Below the pieces are notes generated by a model. The model searched no databases and was not told where the DNA came from. It was given only the letters and a program-made list of their open reading frames with translations. Made by a program: the position numbers and the translations under genes. This document shows, in pieces, positions 20,808-27,002 of a stretch of DNA of 27,002 nt. Location of the stretch: contig JAEWMO010000178.1 in assembly GCA_023457135.1 (NCBI GenBank), positions 1 through 27,002 of the forward strand, in the 5' to 3' direction. Origin of the DNA: Methanobacteriota archaeon. GTDB lineage: Archaea; Halobacteriota; Methanomicrobia; Methanomicrobiales; Methanoculleaceae. Each line of letters opens with the position of its first letter. Within the stretch, counting starts at the first letter, position 1.

Positions 20808-23800
20808 ATGCCCCGCTTCAACCTCAGCCCCTCGCTCATCGGCTGGTACTTCTACCACGACTGCGAACGCTATCTCCGTTACCACGCGACCCCGGAGCAG
20901 GAGCGCGAGGCGGCCGGGATCCCGGCGGTCCCGCCGGACAGGAGCCCGGTGACGAAGGCCCTCCTCGAGGCGGGAGTCCGGTGGGAGGAGGAGGTCGTCC
21001 GGACCAGGCTTGCCGGGGGGGTGCGCATCCCGGAGGGGGCAGGCCCCCTCACCGGCCGGTCGTTCTCGATCGAGGAGAGTTTTGAGGTCCTCGCCCGCCT
21101 CTCGCCGGGGGAGGCGGTCTACCAGCCGACCATCCCGGTCTCGGTCCACTTCCTCCGCAACTACGGCCTCGATCCGGACCTGCATCGCTTCTCCCCCTGC
21201 CGCCCCGACCTCGTCCGGCTCGGCAAGGAGCGGCAGGTCCTTGAGATCATCGATATCAAGGCAAGCGAGGACCTCAGCATCAGCCACCGGGTCCAGGCGA
21301 CGCTGTACGCCCTCATACTCGGCCACGCCCTCAACCTCGTCGGGATCGATCTCCCGGTGGACCTCGACCGGGCGGGGATATGGCTCTACGGCGAGGACGA
21401 ACCGGAGTCGTTTCGCCTGCACCTGAACATCCGGGTGATCGAGGACTTCTTCCGCCACCGGCTCCCGGCAATCCTCTCCGGCCCGGCGGCGGACGTCCCC
21501 TGGCACATCACCTCGCGGTGCGAGTCCTGCGAGTTCTACCCTCATTGCCGGCACGAGGCGGAGGCGACCGGTTCGGTCTCGCAGATCCCCGGCCTCTCCT
21601 CCGTCGGGCGGCGTTACCTCCGCGAGGCCGCGTGGAACGGCGGCCGTCCCATCAACACGCTCGACGACCTCGCGGGGTTCCTCTCGGATCCCGGGAGCGA
21701 CCGCTGCCTCGACGGCTGCGGGTCGCTCGCCGGCCGGCGCGACCGCCTGCGGGAGACGGTCCGGGCGCTCCGGACGGGCGAGGTCGTCCCGCTCGCCGCG
21801 ACATCGCTCGCCCTCCCGGTCTTCGAGGACATCGGGCTTGTCCTCACGCTCCAGAAGGACCCCGTCTCCGGCCGGGTCTACGCCCTCGGCTTCCGGCGGT
21901 TCAAAGGAGAAGCGGTCTACAGGACCCCCTCCCACGAGGAAATCTTCATCGCGGCGGACGAGGGCGACTGCGACCGCATACGGCGGGAGTTCGTCCGTGC
22001 GCTCGCCGCGGAACTCAGTGCCGTCGATGGCTACAACCGGGGCAGGGAGTGGGCCGACCGGAAGTCGGTCCAGACCTACGTCTACGACACCTACGAGGCA
22101 GACCTCTTCACCCGGCTGATCGTCGAGGCGATCGAGGACCCCGAGACCGCTGAAGACGCCCTCCGGCTCCGGTTCTACTACCAGGACCCCGGCATCGCCG
22201 CGGGCTCCGCCCACCCGTCGGGATCGGTCCCGTTTCCGCTCGTCGTCCTGACCCGCGAGCTTCGGCGGCTCCTCGCGCTCCCGGTCCCGTTCACCCTCCG
22301 GATGCCGGAGGTCCTTGCGGCCATCCCCTCCTCCCGCTTCTCCTACCGGCTCAACGCAGGCGACCTCTTCTGGAACGAGCAGAGCAACGCCATGAAAAGC
22401 GACGCCGTCATCATGGCCTGGAGCGGCACCCGGCCGGAGGCCACGGACTGGATCGCACAGGAGGTCTCGCGGAGGCTGATTGCGGCGGGGAGCGTCCTCG
22501 ACGGGCTCCGCGAGCGGGTGAAGGGCAACCTCGTCCGGTGGGCGGAGAAGTTCCGGTTCCCGCGGCCGTGGGATGCCGAAACGCCGGAGATATCCCGGCT
22601 CCTCTTCATCGCGGAGTACGAGTCGGCCGTGGGTGCGCAGAAGGTACAGGAGATGCGGAGCAGGCCGCTGGACGCCCGGGTCCGGGACGGGATCAGCATC
22701 CCCCTCAAAAAGAGCGAGGGGAACTTCTGGAAGGTCCTCGCCCCCCTCGACCTCGCGCTCTTCGAGCAGTCGCAGGTCTTCAGCTACCTCCTCGTCAGGG
22801 ACGACGATGCCGGGAGGGAGGCGCAGCTCTCCTTTGACGACACCCGCTACCGGGCGAGCATGAACCCCGGCAGGAGCGGGGCCTGCTTTGCGATGGTCCG
22901 CGACAGCATCGTCGACCGGAAGGCCGGGCTGGTCAGGGGGCTCGTCCTCGAGGTGACCTACGGCCAGGGGTTCCCGCCCTTTGAGGAGGGCAACCTCGCG
23001 GTGCTGCATCCCCGGTTCACGGACTTCACGGTGGAGCGCGCCGTCGAGCGCCTCCTCGATCTGGACGCTCAGCCGGGGAACGCGTTCATCCGCCTCCTCC
23101 GCGACCCGCGGGCGTTTGCCGTCCCGGTCAGGGAGCGCGAGGAGGTCGTCTGCGATGCGGAGCGGCTCGCCCGTGACTCCGGGTTCACGAAGAGTCAGGA
23201 GCGTGCGTTCCGGCAGATGCTGGAAAACCGGCTCACGCTGGTCTGGGGACCGCCGGGGACCGGGAAGACGCATTTCCTGGCAAACGCCCTCCTCTCGCTC
23301 GTCAGGGCCCGCCGGGTGCACAACGAGCGGGTCCGGATCGGGGTGACGGCGTTCACCCACGCCGCCATCGAGAACCTGCTCGTCAAGGTCCAGGAGTCCG
23401 TCGGCGAGTTCGGGCTGGACGCGGACCTTGCGATCTACAAGTTGAAGGGCACCCGGACCGCGAGGGGCGAGCGGAGCCTCGAGACCCTCCCCCACGAGCG
23501 GGCCGAGACCGTCGTCGGGTGCCCGTCGCTCCTTCTTGGGGGGACGGTCCACAGTTTCGGCAAACTCGAGAAGTCCCTCCCCTCCCTCGACCTCCTGATC
23601 GTCGACGAGGCGTCGCAGATGCGGCCGGCGGAACTCGCGATGGTCCTCTCCGTCCTCGGCCGGGAGGGGAGGCTCGTCCTTGCCGGCGACGACCTCCAGC
23701 TCCCCCCGGTCGTCCAGGGGGCCTACCCGCCGCCGGAGGACGGCCTCCCCGGCCTCGAGGACTCGATCTTCGCCTACCTCAGGCACCGCGACGATCCCGA

Positions 23801-24587
23801 CCGCCCGGCCTACACCTGCCAGCTCCAGGAGAACTGGCGGATGAACCGGACCCTCTCGCGGTTCGCGGCCGGGACCCTCTACGGGCCCGGATACGCCCCG
23901 GCGACCGACGCGGTCGGGGGCCGGCATATCGCCCTCGCGGAGGGGACGGCGGAGGAGTACATAGAGTGGGTCCTCGACCCGGCCTATCCCCTGGTCCTCT
24001 GCGTCCTCGAGAACGTCCGGACGACGGTGGAGAACCGCATCGAGGCGGGGCTCGCCGCCCGGCTCGCCTGCACCCTCCGGGAGCGGCTGATCGACTCCGA
24101 TACGGGCCGGCCCTATCCTGCGGGGGCTGACGGCGACGCCCGTTTCTGGCAGCACGGCCTCTTCATCGTCAGCCCGCACCACGCCCAGATCGGCGCCGTC
24201 CAGGAGAGCCTCGCCCACGAGCGGGCCTGGGAATCCCGGCCGTTCGTCGACACCGTGGATAAGATGCAGGGCCAGGAGGCGGAGGCGGTCATCGTCAGCT
24301 ACGGCGTGAGCGACGTCGAGACCGCCCTCGCGGAGGCGGAGTTCATCTACAGCAGGAACCGCCTGAACGTCTCGCTGACCCGGAGCCGGGCGAAGTGCGT
24401 CGTCTTCCTCCCCCGGCCGCTGCTCGAGCCCCCGCTCGACGTCGTCGGAGACGAGACGGCTGCGGCGGGGCTCGAACACATGCTCGACCTCCAGGAGTTC
24501 TGCCGGGCGCACGGGGAGATGCAGACGTTTGACCTCGACGGGGAGGCGGAGGGGGTCCGGCTCACGGTGATGCGGGCTCGGATATAG
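20808..24587 (+). CDS. RecB-like (TM0106-type) nuclease fused to superfamily 1 Dna2/Upf1-like helicase
   Basis: This 1259-residue protein probably resects or cleaves DNA while unwinding it. The N-terminal part is a PD-(D/E)xK nuclease of the Cas4/RecB group. RPDLVRL near 130 and LEIIDIKAS near 144-152 supply the catalytic D...(D)xK residues. Cys19 (HDCERYLRYH) plus Cys238, Cys241 and Cys247 (CESCEFYPHC) could hold a [4Fe-4S] cluster as in Cas4, AddB and Dna2. A helix-hairpin-helix-like stretch (IPGLSSVGRRYLREA) follows. After a long middle region comes an SF1B helicase: FTKSQERAF, Walker A GPPGTGKT (814-821), VDEASQM near 931, LAGDDLQLPP, QENWRMNRTL, DKMQGQEAEAV and NRLNVSLTRSRAKC. The frame extends to an ATG at 20706 that overlaps the fasciclin stop. 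ATG 20808 fits the family's N-terminus and may be leaderless behind GTTACAAAC (20783-20791). Confidence 0.9.
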   Translation: MPRFNLSPSLIGWYFYHDCERYLRYHATPEQEREAAGIPAVPPDRSPVTKALLEAGVRWEEEVVRTRLAGGVRIPEGAGPLTGRSFSIEESFEVLARLSPGEAVYQPTIPVSVHFLRNYGLDPDLHRFSPCRPDLVRLGKERQVLEIIDIKASEDLSISHRVQATLYALILGHALNLVGIDLPVDLDRAGIWLYGEDEPESFRLHLNIRVIEDFFRHRLPAILSGPAADVPWHITSRCESCEFYPHCRHEAEATGSVSQIPGLSSVGRRYLREAAWNGGRPINTLDDLAGFLSDPGSDRCLDGCGSLAGRRDRLRETVRALRTGEVVPLAATSLALPVFEDIGLVLTLQKDPVSGRVYALGFRRFKGEAVYRTPSHEEIFIAADEGDCDRIRREFVRALAAELSAVDGYNRGREWADRKSVQTYVYDTYEADLFTRLIVEAIEDPETAEDALRLRFYYQDPGIAAGSAHPSGSVPFPLVVLTRELRRLLALPVPFTLRMPEVLAAIPSSRFSYRLNAGDLFWNEQSNAMKSDAVIMAWSGTRPEATDWIAQEVSRRLIAAGSVLDGLRERVKGNLVRWAEKFRFPRPWDAETPEISRLLFIAEYESAVGAQKVQEMRSRPLDARVRDGISIPLKKSEGNFWKVLAPLDLALFEQSQVFSYLLVRDDDAGREAQLSFDDTRYRASMNPGRSGACFAMVRDSIVDRKAGLVRGLVLEVTYGQGFPPFEEGNLAVLHPRFTDFTVERAVERLLDLDAQPGNAFIRLLRDPRAFAVPVREREEVVCDAERLARDSGFTKSQERAFRQMLENRLTLVWGPPGTGKTHFLANALLSLVRARRVHNERVRIGVTAFTHAAIENLLVKVQESVGEFGLDADLAIYKLKGTRTARGERSLETLPHERAETVVGCPSLLLGGTVHSFGKLEKSLPSLDLLIVDEASQMRPAELAMVLSVLGREGRLVLAGDDLQLPPVVQGAYPPPEDGLPGLEDSIFAYLRHRDDPDRPAYTCQLQENWRMNRTLSRFAAGTLYGPGYAPATDAVGGRHIALAEGTAEEYIEWVLDPAYPLVLCVLENVRTTVENRIEAGLAARLACTLRERLIDSDTGRPYPAGADGDARFWQHGLFIVSPHHAQIGAVQESLAHERAWESRPFVDTVDKMQGQEAEAVIVSYGVSDVETALAEAEFIYSRNRLNVSLTRSRAKCVVFLPRPLLEPPLDVVGDETAAAGLEHMLDLQEFCRAHGEMQTFDLDGEAEGVRLTVMRARI

Positions 24588-24591
24588 TGAA

Positions 24592-24613
24592 GAGATCCCG
24601 TAACAGTGATCTC
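24592..24613 (+). terminator. Hairpin directly after the nuclease-helicase gene
   Basis: GAGATC-(10 nt)-GATCTC begins five bases after the TAG stop. The 6-bp stem may protect the 3' end of the mRNA; no T-run follows, so a true terminator is uncertain. Confidence 0.3.
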
Positions 24614-24652
24614 CGGCAGAATCTCTCCCCACATGTCCCGATATAGTGGACT

Positions 24653-24816
24653 GTGGGGGTATCGCCACGCACTGCCCCCGCCCCCTTGGGGCGGGGGAGG
24701 AGGCCGAAGGCCGGGCGGGGTGGGGGTTGACGAGAAGCGCAGATCTTGGGGAGTTGAGACAGGGGAGGGGGAGACCCCCTCCCCGTCAGCCCCTCCCCCA
24801 ATGGCGATATCCCCAC
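24653..24816. repeat. Nested palindromic element with outer arms, mid-stem and two 10-bp GC hairpins
   Basis: The outer arms GTGGGGGTATCGCCA (24653-24667) and TGGCGATATCCCCAC (24802-24816) pair over 15 bp with one G-U type mismatch. Inside are hairpin A, CCCCCGCCCC-CTT-GGGGCGGGGG (24675-24697), and an imperfect mid-stem (24717-24731 with 24785-24799, 12 of 15 pairs) capped near hairpin B, GGGGAGGGGG-AGA-CCCCCTCCCC (24762-24784). All stems nest without crossing, so RNA or extruded DNA could fold into a multibranched structure. No open frame with protein character or terminal target duplication is obvious. It resembles a MITE- or REP-like element or a structured RNA. Confidence 0.7.
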
Positions 24817-24879
24817 GATCCAGCGTATGGGGCCTTCATCACGCTCATGCTCTTCTACAATGACGATAGAAAAAGGCCA

Positions 24880-24891
24880 ACCCATTAAATC
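24880..24891 (+). promoter_or_regulatory. TATA box, probable promoter of the glycosylase-endonuclease operon
   Basis: ACCCATTAAATC is the best archaeal promoter-like sequence upstream of 25033. The predicted start near 24913 gives a leader of about 120 nt that contains the inverted repeat and the C-rich tandem repeats. Confidence 0.45.
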
Positions 24892-24910
24892 TCGATCATC
24901 TCACGCCCAC

Positions 24911-24951
24911 GATGTTCGCACCCCCAGTTGCTCCCATCATGCGAGAACATC
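24911..24951 (+). repeat. Imperfect inverted repeat in the leader of the MutY-like gene
   Basis: GATGTTCGCA (24911-24920) and TGCGAGAACATC (24940-24951) are reverse complements apart from a 2-nt insertion in the right arm. It lies at the predicted transcription start and could be an operator or leader hairpin. Confidence 0.4.
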
Positions 24952-24968
24952 TCATGTAGGGGTCCTCA

Positions 24969-25016
24969 CCCCCCGCCCAACCTATTTCCCCCCGCCCAAC
25001 CTATTTCCCCCCGCCC
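24969..25016. repeat. 19-bp tandem repeat, two full copies plus a partial one
   Basis: The unit CCCCCCGCCCAACCTATTT occurs exactly twice (24969-24987, 24988-25006) and is followed by its first ten bases (25007-25016). It ends 16 bp before the GTG start of the MutY-like gene, with no Shine-Dalgarno between. Replication slippage would explain its origin. Confidence 0.85.
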
Positions 25017-25032
25017 GGCCAAACCAGATGGT

Positions 25033-25917
25033 GTGATCGGCAGCCTCGACCCCGACCAGAACGACCTCGAACGGCGGATCCTCGCGGAGACCCGCGAGCA
25101 CGGGCCCACCCCGGAGGCCGTCCGCCTCTTTCGCGACCTCATCCTCTCGCACTTCCGCGCCCACGGCCGCGACCTCCCCTGGCGGCGCACCACCGACCCC
25201 TACCGGATCCTGGTCTCCGAGATCATGCTCCAGCAGACGCAGGTCGAGCGGGTCGCCGTGAGGTTCGTTGAGTTTCTCGAGCGGTTCCCCGACTTCGCGA
25301 GCCTCGCCGCCGCACCGCAGAGCGAGGTCCTCCTCGCCTGGCAGGGGATGGGCTACAACCGCCGGGCGCTCGCGCTCCAGAGGACCGCACAGCGGGTCGT
25401 CGAGGAGCACGGCGGCAGGCTCCCCGCCGACGTCGAGACGCTCGCGACCTTTCCCGGCATCGGAAAGGCGACCGCGGCGGCCATTGCCGCCTACGCCTTC
25501 AATATGCCGGTCGTCTACATCGAGACGAACATCCGCCGGGTCTTCATCCACTTCTTCTTCCAGGACCGCGAGGGGGTCAGGGACGACGAGATCCTCCCGC
25601 TCGTCGAGCGGGCTCTTTACCGCGAGAACCCGCGGGAGTGGTATAGCGCATTGATGGACTACGGCACGGTCTTGAAGAAGCGGACGGCGAATCCCAACCG
25701 GCGGAGCGCGTCGTACTCCCGGCAGAGCAGGTTCGAGGGCTCCGACCGGCAGGTGCGCGGAAAGCTCCTCGCCCTCGTCCTCGAGGCGGGTTCGGTCACG
25801 GAGGCGGAGGCCGCCGCCCGGACCGGCGAGGATTCCAACCGGGTGAAGCGGATCCTCGCCGACCTCGCCCGGGAAGGGTTCGTCGCCGAGAGCGACGGCA
25901 CCTACACCTGCCGGTAA
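25033..25917 (+). CDS. MutY-like adenine DNA glycosylase without iron-sulfur cluster
   Basis: This base-excision repair glycosylase of the HhH-GPD superfamily has 294 residues. RLFRDLILSHFRAHGRDLPW (about 31-50) and SEIMLQQTQVERV (62-74, Glu63) match the MutY N-terminus. FPGIGKATAAAIAAYAF (about 140-156) is the helix-hairpin-helix. The position of MutY's catalytic Asp (VDgNV) reads IETNIRRV, Glu164. The four cysteines of the usual [4Fe-4S] loop are missing after MDYG; the only Cys in the protein is Cys293. The loop reads NPNRRSASYSRQSRFEG, which I recall from a cluster-less MutY-like clade. The C-terminus (about 243-292) looks like a winged helix, not the NUDIX-like domain of MutY. GTG 25033 lacks a Shine-Dalgarno; earlier frame positions encode only the repeat DNA. 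The UV endonuclease gene follows after 33 bp. Confidence 0.82.
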   Translation: MIGSLDPDQNDLERRILAETREHGPTPEAVRLFRDLILSHFRAHGRDLPWRRTTDPYRILVSEIMLQQTQVERVAVRFVEFLERFPDFASLAAAPQSEVLLAWQGMGYNRRALALQRTAQRVVEEHGGRLPADVETLATFPGIGKATAAAIAAYAFNMPVVYIETNIRRVFIHFFFQDREGVRDDEILPLVERALYRENPREWYSALMDYGTVLKKRTANPNRRSASYSRQSRFEGSDRQVRGKLLALVLEAGSVTEAEAAARTGEDSNRVKRILADLAREGFVAESDGTYTCR

Positions 25918-25950
25918 GGTTGATGCCGGGCGGGCGCCACCCGGGGCGGG

Positions 25951-26847
25951 ATGAAGATCGGCTACCCGTGCATCAACCGGAGCATCGGCTGCTCCAGCGG
26001 CCGCACGTTCCGGCTCGCCTCCTACTCCGACGAGCGGCTGATAACGACCGTCCGGGAGAACCTCCGCTGCCTTGAGGCGATCCTCCGCTTCAACCTCGCA
26101 TCGGACCTCCTCTTCTTCCGGATCACCTCCGACCTCGTCCCGTTCGGGTCGCACCCGGTCTGCACCGCCCCGTGGGAGGAGACCTTCGCTGAGGAGTTTG
26201 CGGCGCTCGGCCGGTTCATCACCGACCACGGGATGCGGATCTCGATGCACCCCGACCAGTTCGTCATCATCAACGCAAAAGACCCCGATATCATCCAGAG
26301 GAGCGTCGCGGAGCTCCGCTATCACGCGAGAGTCCTTGACGCCCTGCACCTTGACCGGACTGCGAAGATCCAGATCCACGTCGGCGGGGTCTACGGCGAT
26401 AAAGAGGCCGCGATGAAGCGGTTCTGCCGCGAATACGCCCGTCTCGACGAGAGCATCCTCCGCCGCCTCGTCGTTGAGAACGACGACTCCCGCTACACCC
26501 TTGCCGACTGCCTCCGCATCCACGCCGAGACCGGTATTCCCATACTCTTCGACAGCTTCCACCATACCGTCAACCCCTCCGGGAAAGGGATAGCAGAGGC
26601 GGTCGAACTCTCCGGCGCGACCTGGCGGCCGCACGACGGCATCCTGATGGTCGACTACAGCACCGCGATGCCCGGCGGACGGCGGGGCCGGCACACGGAG
26701 AGCATCGATACCGCCGACTTCGCGGAGTTCCTCGGCCGGACGACACCTGCAGATATGGACATCATGCTCGAGATCAAGGATAAAGAGAAGAGCGCTCTCA
26801 CGGCCGTCGGGATTGCCCGCCAGGATAGGCGGTTCCGCCGGCCGTGA
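25951..26847 (+). CDS. uvsE: UV damage endonuclease (UVDE/UvsE family)
   Basis: This is a 298-residue TIM-barrel enzyme that nicks DNA 5' of UV photoproducts and other lesions, starting alternative excision repair. The N-terminus MKIGYPCINRS is typical. Likely metal ligands are His68 (GSHPV), His100 (ISMHPDQF), His143 (IHVGG), Glu176 (VVENDD), Asp201 and His204 (FDSFHH), His248 (GRHTE) and Glu274 (LEIKDKE). By my alignment from memory, the modified lysine and the histidine found two residues later in the Thermus enzyme are replaced here in LMVDYS by Met233 and Asp235, as in a related archaeal subgroup. GGGGCGGG lies directly before ATG 25951. It is probably co-transcribed with the MutY-like gene, forming a small repair operon. 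Confidence 0.9.
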   Translation: MKIGYPCINRSIGCSSGRTFRLASYSDERLITTVRENLRCLEAILRFNLASDLLFFRITSDLVPFGSHPVCTAPWEETFAEEFAALGRFITDHGMRISMHPDQFVIINAKDPDIIQRSVAELRYHARVLDALHLDRTAKIQIHVGGVYGDKEAAMKRFCREYARLDESILRRLVVENDDSRYTLADCLRIHAETGIPILFDSFHHTVNPSGKGIAEAVELSGATWRPHDGILMVDYSTAMPGGRRGRHTESIDTADFAEFLGRTTPADMDIMLEIKDKEKSALTAVGIARQDRRFRRP

Positions 26848-26862
26848 GAGCACAAGAGCCGG

Positions 26863-27002
26863 TCAGGGCGTGACAACCTCGATCGTCGGCGGGACGAGCG
26901 CCGACGCTATCGCGTGGCAGATGCCGTTCGTGCAGAACGCGTCGGTCTCGACAAGCGGGACGCTGTTGACGGTGATACCCTTATCCGACGACCGGAAGAC
27001 GA
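26863..27002 (-). CDS. Fasciclin-domain protein, C-terminal fragment at window edge
   Basis: On the minus strand a frame enters at 27002 and ends with TGA at 26863-26865. The last 45 residues include ITVNSVPLVETDAF and the motif NGICHAIASALVPPT, which closely follows the FAS1 H2 motif (NGVIHVIDxVLVPP). Two cysteines four residues apart flank it (FCTNGICHA), unlike the fasciclin gene at 20137. The start, signal peptide and number of domains lie outside the window. It converges with the UV endonuclease gene, 15 bp away. Confidence 0.65.
   Translation of the reverse strand, partial: VFRSSDKGITVNSVPLVETDAFCTNGICHAIASALVPPTIEVVTP

Larger units (their letters stand above)
24588..25032. other. 445-bp intergenic region with palindromic element, promoter and tandem repeats
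   Basis: This is the longest stretch without a gene at the right end. In order it contains a hairpin after the helicase gene (24592-24613), a nested palindromic element (24653-24816), a TATA box (24880-24891), an imperfect inverted repeat (24911-24951) and 19-bp tandem repeats (24969-25016). Low-complexity frames crossing it are not supported as genes. Confidence 0.6.

Noticed and set aside
20706..20808. Extended start of the nuclease-helicase overlapping the fasciclin stop (ATGA)
   Set aside because: The extra 34 residues do not resemble the family N-terminus and would span a T5 run that looks like a terminator; still, it is not fully excluded.
20784..24668. Minus-strand open frame of about 1290 codons opposite the nuclease-helicase
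   Set aside because: It is an antisense frame created by codon bias in GC-rich DNA; all functional motifs are on the plus strand.
24562..24885. 107-codon minus-strand frame across the palindromic element
   Set aside because: Its sequence is translated low-complexity repeat DNA and overlaps the end of the helicase gene; no promoter is seen.
24969..25016. CRISPR-like repeats
   Set aside because: The units are directly adjacent without spacers, so this is a simple tandem repeat.

Overview
The window looks like chromosomal DNA from a GC-rich methanogenic archaeon of the order Methanomicrobiales, most likely Methanoculleus or a close relative. The basis is mixed. AT-rich TATA boxes about 25 nt upstream of start codons stand out against very GC-rich DNA. 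Gene content is typical of the group: single-chain ADP-forming acyl-CoA synthetase, HdrD-like iron-sulfur protein, geranylgeranyl-reductase-family flavoprotein, FilR1-type (DUF1724) regulator, PAS/GAF histidine kinase and fasciclin proteins. I saw no rRNA, tRNA, CRISPR array, transposase or phage gene.

Layout. 1-1366 (-): a superfamily II helicase cut off by the window edge. 1367-1952: a long intergenic region with a palindrome, a TATA box and a hairpin-rich leader, driving the acyl-CoA synthetase (1953-3995, +). This converges on a membrane family-2 glycosyltransferase (4002-5582, -), which is divergent from a Fe/Mn superoxide dismutase (5804-6442, +). Then come a heterodisulfide-reductase-like protein (6768-8216, +) and a soluble PAS/GAF histidine kinase (8396-10726, +), convergent with a MATE transporter (-). 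From 14108 to 12478 (-) runs a probable three-gene operon: geranylgeranyl reductase family, a 77-residue orphan and a stand-alone ATP-cone protein. Upstream on the same strand is a secreted metallo-beta-lactamase/lamin-tail lipoprotein with a DUF3006 partner. 15845-17008 (+) holds a FilR1-type regulator and a small cysteine-rich protein with a perfect palindrome between them. 17025-17528 (-) is a small membrane protein, divergent from a TIM-barrel protein and an NHLRC2-like thioredoxin/beta-propeller protein (+). A fasciclin lipoprotein follows.

The right end is rich in DNA repair genes: a 1259-residue nuclease-helicase fusion (20808-24587), a MutY-like glycosylase without iron-sulfur cysteines (25033-25917) and a UV-damage endonuclease (25951-26847). 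The end of a second fasciclin protein enters from the right edge on the minus strand.

The main unexplained signals are non-coding. They are a nested, multi-branched palindromic element at 24653-24816, 19-bp tandem repeats in front of the MutY-like gene, a 12-bp inverted repeat flanking the TATA box of the TIM-barrel gene, and palindromes next to the promoters of the synthetase, kinase and cysteine-rich genes. Among proteins, the most unusual are the ATP-cone protein with no canonical start at its domain boundary and the cysteine-less MutY-like enzyme.
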